Origin: an uncultured Prevotellaceae bacterium
GTDB lineage: Bacteria > Bacteroidota > Bacteroidia > Bacteroidales > Muribaculaceae
Reading direction: 5' to 3'
Length of the DNA: 64,000 nucleotides
NCBI GenBank assembly: GCA_900318205.1
Contig: ONJS01000005.1
Coordinates: 62,001 to 126,000 of the forward strand
The notes under the pieces were generated by a model. The model saw nothing but the letters and a program-made list of their open reading frames with translations, was not told the origin of the DNA and did not search any database. A program made the translations under genes and the position numbers. This document shows, piece after piece, positions 1-6,429 of the stretch (its first letter is position 1; the number at the start of each line of letters is the position of its first letter).

Positions 1-870
1 AGTGGCTATACTAATTGTCTGATATTGAATTACCTGGCCGCCAACACAGATGCTCCCATCTTAGACGCTTTCTCCAAAACTGTTTCCGCTAGTTACAATG
101 CTTGTGTCAAAAATCACGATTTTGCCTCAAAGAAAGCCGTTAATCAGATCAATGACTGGTTCCACGAGCAATCACTTGATGACAAGATTAAAGTCATCGA
201 GAAACTGGATCCGGAAACGTCACTTTGCTTGATTAACGCCCTTGAATTTAATGCGTTATGGCCACCTTTCAAAGAGGAAAACACCCATTTAAAGGCTTTT
301 GAAACCGCATGGGGAGAATATTTGAAGATTCCCATTATGCATAACAGCGACGCACATCTTCCATATGTTGATAGAGAAGAATTCAAGGCGGTCTCTATAC
401 CGTATTACGGCAGTTGCTATAGAATGCTGATTGTTTTGCCTAAGACTGAAAAACTGGCGACATTCAGTCAATCGATGACTCTTGAATCATTCAATGGAAT
501 TCTCGATTCGTTAACTGAGCCTGTTGATGTTGAATTAGAATTGCCTCGTTTCAAGTGTAAAAGCGACTTGTCAATGATGGATTTGTTAAAGAAATTGTAT
601 CCAAGTGTTTTCAGCAAAAAGGATGTTTATTTTAATGCCATCGTTGATGATCCCTTCAATTCTCTCGAACTTAAAGAAATCGACCAAGAGACTAGTATAG
701 AAGTCAACGAAAAAGGGACAAAAGCCTATAGTAACACGAAAGAATTGGGGATACTCATCTCACTGAACCCCGAGTTTATAGCCAATCATCCGTTCTTGTA
801 CTTTGTGTATGACGATGCTACCTGTGCCATTCTGCTGATGGGACAATTCTGCGGTGATGGTGCCATCTAA
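1..870 (+). CDS. Serpin family protease inhibitor, 5' end cut by window
   Basis: The reading frame is open from base 1, so the N-terminus lies outside the window; about 290 residues are visible. Serpin landmarks are present: an N-x-W-x-x-x-Q-S-L-x-D-K-I helix, LINAL followed by W, LPRF, the hinge EVNEKGTKA, and the C-terminal NHPFLYFVYDD. From the hinge Gly to the PF pair the spacing equals that of alpha-1-antitrypsin, which places P1-P1' at Ile-Ser (codons 757-762). That would suit a protease cutting after small aliphatic residues; this is inference. The hinge keeps G-T-x-A but has Tyr at P11 and Asn at P9, so inhibition is likely but not certain. Bacterial serpins of this type are usually secreted or lipid-anchored; the signal is not visible here. 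No terminator is obvious downstream. Confidence 0.9.
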   Translation, partial: SGYTNCLILNYLAANTDAPILDAFSKTVSASYNACVKNHDFASKKAVNQINDWFHEQSLDDKIKVIEKLDPETSLCLINALEFNALWPPFKEENTHLKAFETAWGEYLKIPIMHNSDAHLPYVDREEFKAVSIPYYGSCYRMLIVLPKTEKLATFSQSMTLESFNGILDSLTEPVDVELELPRFKCKSDLSMMDLLKKLYPSVFSKKDVYFNAIVDDPFNSLELKEIDQETSIEVNEKGTKAYSNTKELGILISLNPEFIANHPFLYFVYDDATCAILLMGQFCGDGAI

Positions 871-1130
871 GGGGGACAAATTACTTTTCATGGGCACCGG
901 TACTCATTCAGACCTGTTTTAAACAGTATTATATAGACGGGTCATAGTCACTGCGGGCACCAATGTCAGGCGATATCAAAAAATAGGAGCAGGATTACTA
1001 CTAGCGCCTCATATATCCCATAATCTAAGCAATAACGGGGCTAGAGACAGATGTTGGCAACGAAAATGTAAAAATTTTGGACACTTTTTGGAAAAAAGTC
1101 GAGGCAAGGTCCCTTTTTATGGATAATGAC
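871..1130. other. Intergenic stretch, no gene seen
   Basis: Between the serpin and the next promoter I see no credible reading frame, RNA gene or terminator hairpin. The right part, from about 1061, starts a block that recurs near 5160 (see the repeat entry). Confidence 0.5.
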
Positions 1131-1177
1131 TTGTTTCTCTTGTTGATACTCTTTAACTTTGTCTCAAACAATAATCA
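1061..1177. repeat. Promoter-region block, copy 1 (partner 5160-5280)
   Basis: This stretch and 5160-5280 align along their length: both contain AATGTAAAAAT, TTGGACACTTTTTGG, ACTTG, CTCTTG, TGATACTT or TGATACTC, a TAnnTTTG box, and then CAAACAATAA. The genes behind them (a membrane protein and a lipoprotein) are unrelated, so only the regulatory front was shared or copied. Confidence 0.7.
1131..1161 (+). promoter_or_regulatory. Bacteroidota-type promoter of the membrane protein gene
   Basis: TTG at 1131-1133 and TAACTTTG at 1154-1161 are separated by 20 bases, the expected -33/-7 arrangement. The start codon follows 25 bases after the -7 box. Confidence 0.7.
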
Positions 1178-1186
1178 GTTAGAATT

Positions 1187-1786
1187 ATGAAACAAATAGA
1201 ATTAGAAAATCTCAGCAAAGATGAACTCTTTGAAAAGATCAAGGCGGAATATGCTTCAAAAGCAAAACACTATTTAGTTACTGGCATCGTCTTTGGTCTA
1301 TTTTGCTTAGCAAACATGTATTTTTCGGTCGATTATTCCTTTTCATCAGTATTAATGTGTGTCATCTTATTTGTTGTAACTCTTGGGGCGGTTTTATTCT
1401 TTTTAATGGCTAAAAATATAATGAAGGCTGAAAATGCAGAGGATTTATTGAGTCGGTATGATGCCAACACAAAAAAAATTGGCAAATGGATTTCATTCAT
1501 TGCCGTTCCATATATTGTCGTTCCATTCATTGCCGTTCCTGCCCTTTTCCTAATCGGATATCAGATTTACCACATGATAACAGAGATCAACATCGAGAGG
1601 TTCGGGGTCGTCCTGTTCTGGCTGATAATAACATTCTATGTGTTGTGTTTTATTTTGTTGTGCTTTCTTTCCCTGTGGATGATGTGTATTCCCATGAAAG
1701 GAAAAGCCAAGGGGATTGGTTGGAAGGATGATTCTATCGAGTGTCTGCGTGAGCTCGTAGCTAATGAGCAACAAGACACTTTATAG
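1187..1786 (+). CDS. Four-helix membrane protein of unknown function
   Basis: This 199-residue protein has a short charged N-terminus and four hydrophobic segments at roughly residues 28-47, 51-76, 100-130 and 138-166. I do not recognise a family. Segment three contains the internal repeat FIAVP-YIVVP-FIAVP, matched at DNA level by a repeated CATTGCCGTTCC, which hints at a recent slippage duplication inside the helix. The ATG at 1187 is supported by the promoter just upstream. The gene is AT-rich like the rest of the 1 to 6 kb accessory area, and it ends in a strong terminator. It sits between the serpin and the hic modules, with no partner gene on the same transcript. Confidence 0.75.
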   Translation: MKQIELENLSKDELFEKIKAEYASKAKHYLVTGIVFGLFCLANMYFSVDYSFSSVLMCVILFVVTLGAVLFFLMAKNIMKAENAEDLLSRYDANTKKIGKWISFIAVPYIVVPFIAVPALFLIGYQIYHMITEINIERFGVVLFWLIITFYVLCFILLCFLSLWMMCIPMKGKAKGIGWKDDSIECLRELVANEQQDTL

Positions 1787-1812
1787 TGTTCCGATTCAAG
1801 TCCCGCACAATA

Positions 1813-1857
1813 AATGAACGATTAAGATGAGACATCCTAATCGTTCATTGAATTTTT
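1813..1857 (+). terminator. Intrinsic terminator after the membrane protein gene
   Basis: A perfect 12-bp stem (AATGAACGATTA at 1813-1824 with TAATCGTTCATT at 1838-1849) is followed by a T run. It ends one base before the first copy of the tRNA-Ser 3'-end repeat. Confidence 0.85.
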
Positions 1858-1872
1858 GCGGAAAGGGAGGGA
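1858..1872. repeat. tRNA-Ser 3'-end repeat (att-like), copy 1
   Basis: The 15-mer GCGGAAAGGGAGGGA is identical to the 3' end of the intact tRNA-Ser gene at 6270-6355 (with one flanking base). Further copies lie at 4536-4550, 6130-6144 and 6269-6283, all in the same orientation. This is what repeated site-specific insertion at a tRNA 3' end leaves behind. Confidence 0.7.
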
Positions 1873-2033
1873 TTTTCTGCTTGGAAATCTGAAATATTTT
1901 CCACCTGATACACAACGACTTACATTTTTGTAAAAGAGGGAAAATCCATGGTTAGTGTCCCTATACTGTCTCTGAAAAATAGCTTTTAAGCGACTTATAG
2001 ACAGTTAATTAATCTTTATTTCTCGTTCGATTG

Positions 2034-2378
2034 TTATACGACCATTTCTGATTCTGCTTTTTCTTCAAGCGTCTTGCGGATGAAGGCATTGATGGTGAGG
2101 CCAGCCTGCTTGGCAAGCATGGCAATTCTGCGGTGGATGGCTGGTGTCAGTCTTACATTCAGGGCACCCGAATAACTCTTGTCCGGTTCTATACCCTCGT
2201 CGGCGCAGTAGGCGAGGTAATCATCCACAGCCTCATGAAATGCCTCGGTCAACTCCTTCACGCTCTCGCCCTCAAAGTTCACCAAACCGTTGATGCCTTC
2301 CACTTTTCCGTAGAAAACACCGTCCTGTTCGCTAAAAGCGACTGAGCCTAAATAGCCCTTATAACTCATTGTATTCAT
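2034..2378 (-). CDS. hicB: HicB-family antitoxin, copy 1
   Basis: The 114-residue product has the HicB layout: an N-terminal half of the partial RNase H-like fold (SYKGYLGSVAF, GKVEGINGLVNFEGESVKELTEAFHEAVDDYL) and a C-terminal ribbon-helix-helix segment (ALNVRLTPAIHRRIAMLAKQ, residues about 73-106) for DNA binding. HicB neutralises the HicA mRNA-cleaving toxin and represses its own operon. Here the upstream hicA is frameshifted, so the antitoxin is probably made without a working toxin from this locus. The start lies 7 bases after the hicA stop, the usual hicA-hicB order. Its amino acid sequence is identical to the second copy at 4712-5056 despite about 25 synonymous DNA differences. Confidence 0.9.
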   Translation of the reverse strand: MNTMSYKGYLGSVAFSEQDGVFYGKVEGINGLVNFEGESVKELTEAFHEAVDDYLAYCADEGIEPDKSYSGALNVRLTPAIHRRIAMLAKQAGLTINAFIRKTLEEKAESEMVV

Positions 2379-2385
2379 ATCATTC

Positions 2386-2642
2386 TTATTTAATAAATCC
2401 TGCTTCTTTCAATTCTTCCAATACTTGCTGCATAGCATATCGCTTGACGATATTGCCTGGATGTGGCTTGTGCAGCATGATGGGCCGTTTGTCTCCGTTC
2501 TTGAAGATCACACGAGAACCAGATGTGTGACCTTTTCACCTCGCACATAACCATAACCAGCCAAGAGTTGCTGCATCTCATCGAATGTAAAATCCGACGG
2601 CATAGACAGAAAACGTTTCCGTAGTTTCTCTTTCGTACTCAT
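2386..2642 (-). pseudogene. hicA: hicA toxin, frameshifted
   Basis: Read from ATG at 2642 the product begins MSTKEKLRKRF and continues to GYVRGEKVT, then hits a stop after LVLV. Shifting frame at about 2519-2525 restores a HicA-type second half: TSGSRVIFKNGDKRPIMLHK, then PHPGNIVKRYAMQQVLEELK and a stop at 2386-2388. The catalytic His region (LHKPHP) is therefore in the second frame, separated from the start. One missing base explains it. HicA is a small double-stranded-RNA-binding-fold ribonuclease, about 85 residues, which fits the restored length. Programmed frameshifting is possible but I see no slippery site; loss of the toxin by mutation, or a base error in the assembly, is simpler. Confidence 0.8.
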
Positions 2643-2662
2643 GTCATTGCTTTTTGATGCCG

Positions 2663-2692
2663 CAAATGTAACTAAATAATAGTTACCGCCAA
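2663..2692 (-). promoter_or_regulatory. hicAB promoter with palindromic operator between its boxes
   Basis: On the minus strand, TTG (2690-2692) and TACATTTG (2663-2670) are 19 bases apart. The spacer carries a perfect inverted repeat, GTAACTA (2668-2674) and TAGTTAC (2680-2686), 5 bases apart and overlapping the -7 box. A ribbon-helix-helix repressor such as HicB could bind here and block polymerase; that binding is inference. Confidence 0.75.
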
Positions 2693-2693
2693 A

Positions 2694-2925
2694 ATGATAT
2701 TACAAAAATCTTGCCAAAAACTTTGTTCTTCATGTTTTGAATTTGTTATTTTGTTTCATGACTCTAAAATATTATGCTAATAACATCATTTATTAACAAA
2801 TAACTGTGATTTGAAGAGGACAATTTGGCTTGCTAAGGTATTGGCACACTTTAACAGTTTATCAAAACACTAAAAAGATAAAGTAATATCAATAAAATTA
2901 CAGCATTGTTGTTATGAAAAAAGTA
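2694..2925. other. AT-rich divergent intergenic region
   Basis: This region separates the minus-strand hic promoter from the plus-strand promoter of the 414-residue gene. It is rich in A and T and shows no reading frame or hairpin I would trust. Confidence 0.4.
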
Positions 2926-2933
2926 TATCTTTG
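2926..2933 (+). promoter_or_regulatory. -7 box of the 414-residue gene
   Basis: TATCTTTG matches TAnnTTTG. A TTG lies 17 bases upstream, slightly closer than usual. The start codon follows 53 bases later. Confidence 0.5.
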
Positions 2934-2986
2934 TAATTCAATTCTGTATTTAATCTTTAGTTTAATTAATAATATATTTATGCGAT

Positions 2987-4231
2987 ATGGATATCTTTAC
3001 AAAAGTAACCGAGCTTGACATCAAAAGATATAATTATTGGGTTAATTTTGAAGTTCTCCCGAGGCTTATTTTAGATTATAATGAGAAAAGAAAGTCTGTA
3101 GAAGATTTGTTGAACTCAGTTCATTATAGTGATGGTAGTAAAGTATACAATAAGCTGAGAAAAAGAATGCAAATTAAAAAGAACTATTCAGACAAAAATC
3201 CTGATAAGATATTAATATTGGTTTCAACACCATCAAATGACCAGATATGTGAAGTGGCATTAGCATGTATTGCAATTAACACTATTCTTCATCATGCATT
3301 GTTGCTCACTTTAGAATATACATTTAATTCTACTTATGTCATTTGCGAACCGACAACAACGACGCATGGTAATTTTGGCATTTACGTAGATAGAGATAGT
3401 GGCGAACAATTTGGAATTCATGCATATAATATTGCATCAAGAAGATGGAATGAAATGATTTCAAGAATAATTCCTAGTGAGACAAAAACAGAAATAGAAC
3501 CTGAAAATGATCAATCAAAGATTCAGAAGGGTAATTCAAGCGAAAAAACACCTTCAGATGTAAAGCCTGTCCAAGAACATACAGCTCTTCCACCGCAAGA
3601 ATTGAGTAGAGATGGTATTAAACAGTCATGGCCATTAGTTGATTTTGCGCGAATTCATGGCAGAATGTCCGTTTGTACATGCTTCGAGAAGGATGGCAGT
3701 AAATTCAAATCGTGTAGATTCAGTAATAAAGATGGTTATTTTTTTGTTGCTTTCAGTAAAGAACTGGGAATATTATCAGCAAGTGAGATAGCTGCGAGGA
3801 GGAATGATCTTTTAGTGGTACTGAAGAAATCAGGAGATTATATATTGTGTTCATCGGATGAAGTGTTGAATGAAGATCCAGTAGATTTAGGATTAATGGT
3901 AAAAATAGTGGGTAAAATAGATGTAAAAGATATACTCGAATCATCAGGTGATAAGTTCGGTGATTCTTGGGATAATGCAGAAGAAGAACGTTTCCAAAGG
4001 AATTTATTAGTAAAAGAACTGTTTCACTTAAGTGATTTGTCGTTAGATGAAATCGAGAGATTAAGCGATAAGGAAATAAAAGATAAGATAGAGTATTATT
4101 TAAATATTGAGATTGAGAAAAAAGAAAAAGAAGCCGAAGAAGAGCGGCAAAAATACAAGGCAAGAGTGGGACAGGCTATTTTGTATGATCATTCTGGTGA
4201 TGATTCTTCTCTAGACCCTAGGTTCTGGTAG
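2987..4231 (+). CDS. Unrecognised 414-residue protein with charged coiled-coil tail
   Basis: I do not recognise this family. No signal peptide or membrane helix is visible, so it is probably cytoplasmic. Residues 1-165 form an apparent globular part (hydrophobic stretch ICEVALACIAINTILHHALL near 85-104). Residues about 165-205 are a polar linker rich in Glu, Lys, Pro and Ser. A second globular part (about 210-310) contains CTCFEKDGSKFKSCRFSN and DGYFFVAFSKELGI. The last 100 residues are highly charged and helical (EEERFQRNLLVKEL, EIEKKEKEAEEERQKYK). Base composition is clearly more AT-rich than the housekeeping genes to the right. It is the only sizeable gene of the first tRNA-Ser module and sits back to back with the hic genes, so it may be cargo, possibly phage- or plasmid-related. 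No catalytic motif could be assigned. Confidence 0.7.
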   Translation: MDIFTKVTELDIKRYNYWVNFEVLPRLILDYNEKRKSVEDLLNSVHYSDGSKVYNKLRKRMQIKKNYSDKNPDKILILVSTPSNDQICEVALACIAINTILHHALLLTLEYTFNSTYVICEPTTTTHGNFGIYVDRDSGEQFGIHAYNIASRRWNEMISRIIPSETKTEIEPENDQSKIQKGNSSEKTPSDVKPVQEHTALPPQELSRDGIKQSWPLVDFARIHGRMSVCTCFEKDGSKFKSCRFSNKDGYFFVAFSKELGILSASEIAARRNDLLVVLKKSGDYILCSSDEVLNEDPVDLGLMVKIVGKIDVKDILESSGDKFGDSWDNAEEERFQRNLLVKELFHLSDLSLDEIERLSDKEIKDKIEYYLNIEIEKKEKEAEEERQKYKARVGQAILYDHSGDDSSLDPRFW

Positions 4232-4503
4232 CATGTGAGAATAGATTTTTATTGATAGTATTTGAGAGAATGAAATAAAATCTTCATATTTTAAAGATAT
4301 ACGTGGTTTATTCGCGATGGCAAAGGAAACTCAACCGCTATTCTTTTTGGCTTTCAATGTTAGCAGGAATCAAGGCCATCAAATAAGATTAAACTCGATA
4401 CATGGGAGGGATTCTTTCTCCGCTGTCGCTGCGAAAGCGACCTGAAGGTCGATGGCGAACCCTGTGTGTTCGAATCTGCAGCGCCTGTCACGTAAAATGA
4501 AAA

Positions 4504-4526
4504 AAGAAGCCCATAAAGGACTTCTT
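4504..4526. terminator. Bidirectional terminator hairpin, displaced copy
   Basis: AAGAAG and CTTCTT flank a short loop, with A runs on the left and T runs on the right, so it can act on either strand. It is a copy of the tRNA-Ser terminator at 6237-6259, with four loop and stem bases changed. Confidence 0.65.
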
Positions 4527-4535
4527 TTTCATTTT

Positions 4536-4550
4536 GCGGAAAGGGAGGGA
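4536..4550. repeat. tRNA-Ser 3'-end repeat (att-like), copy 2
   Basis: Same 15-mer and orientation as at 1858-1872; it ends the 147-bp repeat and starts the second copy of the hicB-containing repeat. Confidence 0.7.
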
Positions 4551-4711
4551 TTAAATACTTGGAAATCTGAAATATTTTCCATCTGATACACAATAACTTA
4601 CATTTTTGTAAAAGAGGGAAAATCCATGGTTAGTGTCCCTATACTGTCTCTGAAAAATAGCTTTTAAGCGACTTGTAGACAGTTGATTAATCTTTTTTTT
4701 GCGTTCGATTG

Positions 4712-5056
4712 TTATACGACCATTTCTGATTCTGCCTTTTCTTCAAGCGTCTTTCGGATGAAGGCATTGATGGTGAGGCCAGCTTGTTTAGCAAGCATGG
4801 CAATTCTGCGGTGGATGGCTGGAGTAAGCCTTACATTCAAGGCACCCGAATAACTTTTATCCGGTTCGATGCCCTCATCGGCGCAATAAGCGAGGTAATC
4901 GTCCACGGCCTCATGAAATGCCTCGGTCAGTTCCTTCACACTCTCGCCCTCGAAGTTCACCAAACCGTTGATGCCCTCCACTTTTCCGTAGAAAACACCA
5001 TCCTGTTCGCTAAAAGCGACTGAGCCTAAATAACCCTTATAACTCATTGTATTCAT
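4712..5056 (-). CDS. hicB: HicB-family antitoxin, orphan copy 2
   Basis: The 114-residue product is identical in every residue to the copy at 2034-2378. By eye the genes differ at about 25 of 345 bases and every change is silent, so both have been kept under protein-level selection since they diverged. No hicA lies upstream: the promoter block that precedes hicA in copy 1 sits directly against this start codon. An orphan antitoxin of this kind could neutralise a HicA from elsewhere, or act purely as a DNA-binding repressor at both palindromes; both ideas are inference. The first ATG is so close to the promoter that the transcript would be nearly leaderless; a second ATG three codons later gives a short leader. 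Confidence 0.9.
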   Translation of the reverse strand: MNTMSYKGYLGSVAFSEQDGVFYGKVEGINGLVNFEGESVKELTEAFHEAVDDYLAYCADEGIEPDKSYSGALNVRLTPAIHRRIAMLAKQAGLTINAFIRKTLEEKAESEMVV

Positions 5057-5063
5057 AATGCTG

Positions 5064-5094
5064 CAAATGTAACTGAAAAATAGTTACCATCCAA
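5064..5094 (-). promoter_or_regulatory. Promoter and palindromic operator of orphan hicB
   Basis: On the minus strand TTG (5092-5094) and TACATTTG (5064-5071) are 20 bases apart. GTAACT (5069-5074) and AGTTAC (5082-5087) repeat the operator of copy 1 with a 6-bp instead of 7-bp perfect arm. The -7 box ends only 8 bases before the hicB start codon. Confidence 0.75.
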
Positions 5095-5159
5095 ATCACC
5101 TTATAAAAATCTTGCCGAAATCTCCAATATTACAGAGATAATGAGTGTTCAGAACAGAT

Positions 5160-5280
5160 TTTGGTATCGAGAATGTAAAAATCTTGGACACTTTTTGGGG
5201 AAAAGGCGATGCTTAGTCGATTTTTGTGGTTAATTACTTGCATCTCTTGGTGATACTTCATACCTTTGTCGCAAACAATA
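5160..5280. repeat. Promoter-region block, copy 2 (partner 1061-1177)
   Basis: Aligned with 1061-1177 (see that entry). This copy feeds the FISUMP-like lipoprotein gene. Confidence 0.7.
5238..5268 (+). promoter_or_regulatory. Promoter of the FISUMP-like lipoprotein gene
   Basis: TTG at 5238-5240 and TACCTTTG at 5261-5268 with a 20-base spacer. This favours the ATG at 5294, 25 bases downstream, over the one at 5282. Confidence 0.7.
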
Positions 5281-5293
5281 AATGGATATTGTT

Positions 5294-5992
5294 ATGAAGA
5301 AAATACTATTGTTAATAACTCTTATATTATCTTTCCCTTTCATTTCTTGTGGTGATGATAAAGATGAACCAGATAATCTTAAGGAACATGAGTGGGTTGA
5401 CCTAGGCCTTCCCAGCGGCACGTTGTGGGCGACGTGCAACATTGGTGCCGACAATCCCGAGGAATATGGCGACTATTTCGCTTGGGGCGAGACTGCTCCA
5501 AAGGACTATTACGATTTCAGTTCCTACAAGTGGTGTAAATTAGAATCAGATAACACTTATTCATGCTACACGAAGTATTGCGCAGAAAGTATTTTTGGCT
5601 ATAATGGTTTTACTGACGGCAAGATAGAACTGGATCTCGTCGACGATGCCGCATATATCAACTGGGGCGCATCGTGGCACATGCCGTCCTTGGAACAGAT
5701 TCAAGAGTTGCTCAATTCATGCTCTTGGCAGTGGACAGAGAGGAATGGCGTGAACGGCCAGTTGGTTATTGGTCCTAATGGTAATTCCATCTTCTTGCCT
5801 GCCACTGGTTACCGCTGGAATCAGTTTCTTGATGATGTAGGTTCGAATGGCTACTATTGGTCGCGCACTCTCTGCCCATCGTATTCCAGCAGCACCTACT
5901 TCCTGGTCATCAATTCAGGCAATGTGCACTGGAACAACACTGGCCGGATCCTTGGGTTTGCCATCCGTGCTGTGCGTGTCTCAAAGAAGTAG
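5294..5992 (+). CDS. FISUMP-domain (Fibrobacter major paralogous) lipoprotein
   Basis: From the ATG at 5294 the product is 232 residues with a lipoprotein signal (MKKILLLITLILSFPFISC, Cys at residue 19). The ATG at 5282 would add only four residues and weaken the signal. The body matches the domain family common in Bacteroidota surface proteins: WVDLGLPSGTLWATCNIGA, YGDYFAWGET, a DAA-x-x-NWG-x-x-WHMPS stretch, WTERNGVNG, FLPATGYR, GYYWSRTL and a C-terminal FAIRAVRV. The biochemical role of this family is not settled; surface display is likely. It is the only gene of the second tRNA-Ser module besides the orphan hicB and shares its promoter block with the membrane protein at 1187. Confidence 0.85.
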   Translation: MKKILLLITLILSFPFISCGDDKDEPDNLKEHEWVDLGLPSGTLWATCNIGADNPEEYGDYFAWGETAPKDYYDFSSYKWCKLESDNTYSCYTKYCAESIFGYNGFTDGKIELDLVDDAAYINWGASWHMPSLEQIQELLNSCSWQWTERNGVNGQLVIGPNGNSIFLPATGYRWNQFLDDVGSNGYYWSRTLCPSYSSSTYFLVINSGNVHWNNTGRILGFAIRAVRVSKK

Positions 5993-6129
5993 CAGGAATT
6001 GTGTCTCTTCAAGGTCTAAGCGGCTGGCTTTCCTTTGCGTGGACCAACCAATTCTCATTTATTTTTTGTGACTTTCGTCCCGATAGCATTCGAAAAAGGT
6101 CCGGATTCGCTTCGTGCTTCGAATTTGTA
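5993..6129. other. Intergenic stretch before third att-like repeat
   Basis: Nothing convincing is coded here. A TCCGGATTCGCTTCGTGCT segment precedes the third copy of the tRNA-Ser 3'-end repeat. Confidence 0.4.
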
Positions 6130-6144
6130 GCGGAAAGGGAGGGA
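6130..6144. repeat. tRNA-Ser 3'-end repeat (att-like), copy 3
   Basis: Same 15-mer, 139 bases to the left of the copy inside the tRNA gene. The short interval holds only the tRNA terminator region. Confidence 0.7.
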
Positions 6145-6283
6145 GTCTTTCTCCGCTGACGCTGCGAAAGCGACCTGAAGGTCGATGGCGAACCCTGTGT
6201 GTTCGAATCTGCAGCGCCTGTCACGTAAAATGAAAAAAGAAGCCCACGAGGGACTTCTTTTTCATTTTGCGGAAAGGGAGGGA
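6137..6283. repeat. 147-bp direct repeat, copy 2 (native flank of tRNA-Ser)
   Basis: Partner of 4404-4550. Its right end is the 3' end of the intact tRNA-Ser gene, including the tRNA terminator. Confidence 0.9.
6237..6259 (-). terminator. tRNA-Ser terminator (also usable on the plus strand)
   Basis: On the minus strand AAGAAG-t-CCC pairs with GGG-CTTCTT and is followed by a T run, starting about 10 bases after the tRNA 3' end. The opposite side also has a T run, so it may stop plus-strand transcripts from the lipoprotein too. Confidence 0.8.
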
Positions 6284-6355
6284 TTCGAACCCACGGTACG
6301 CAAAGCGTACAACGGTTTTCGAGACCGCCCCGATCGACCACTCCGGCACCTTTCC
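6270..6355 (-). tRNA. tRNA-Ser(CGA)
   Basis: The 86-base gene folds as a class II tRNA: acceptor GGAAAGG with CCTTTCC and discriminator G, anticodon loop CTCGAAA (anticodon CGA, reading UCG), a long variable arm (GTACGCTTTGCGTAC region) and T arm GGGTTCGAATCCC. CCA is not encoded. Its last bases are the repeat found at three more places to the left, marking it as an insertion target. Confidence 0.95.
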
Positions 6356-6392
6356 AGTCATGCCCTCGGGATTTATTCCCCAAAAGCGGGTG

Positions 6393-6422
6393 CAAAGTTA
6401 GGGCAAATTTTCCACCCGACAA
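6393..6422 (-). promoter_or_regulatory. tRNA-Ser promoter
   Basis: Minus-strand TTG (6420-6422), 19 bases, TAACTTTG (6393-6400). It begins just past the end of rpe, so the tRNA has its own start. Confidence 0.75.
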
Positions 6423-6429
6423 AATATTT

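Larger units (their letters stand above)
1853..2382. repeat. hicB-containing segmental repeat, copy 1 (partner 4531-5060)
   Basis: About 530 bp, from the tRNA-Ser 3'-end repeat through the non-coding tail to the start of hicB, are repeated at 4531-5060 with scattered substitutions. The tail downstream of hicB (about 1873-2030) is almost unchanged between copies, including ATCCATGGTTAGTGTCCC. Confidence 0.85.
4404..4550. repeat. 147-bp direct repeat with terminator, copy 1 (partner 6137-6283)
   Basis: This block runs from GGGAGGGATTC through GACCTGAAGGTCGATGGCG, a bidirectional hairpin, and ends in the 15-mer tRNA-Ser 3'-end repeat (4536-4550). The copy at 6137-6283 is the genuine downstream flank of tRNA-Ser, so this one is the displaced copy. 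They differ at only a handful of positions. Confidence 0.9.
4531..5060. repeat. hicB-containing segmental repeat, copy 2 (partner 1853-2382)
   Basis: Second copy of the roughly 530-bp unit. It differs from copy 1 mainly at third codon positions within hicB, and hicA is absent upstream. Confidence 0.85.

Noticed and set aside
2390..2581. Short minus-strand frame within hicA as a separate gene
   Set aside because: It is in the wrong frame for both halves of HicA and has no motif.
4460..4490. tRNA-like T-arm GTTCGAATC in the 147-bp repeat
   Set aside because: The bases around GTTCGAATC do not pair as a T stem and no anticodon arm is found, so it is not a tRNA.
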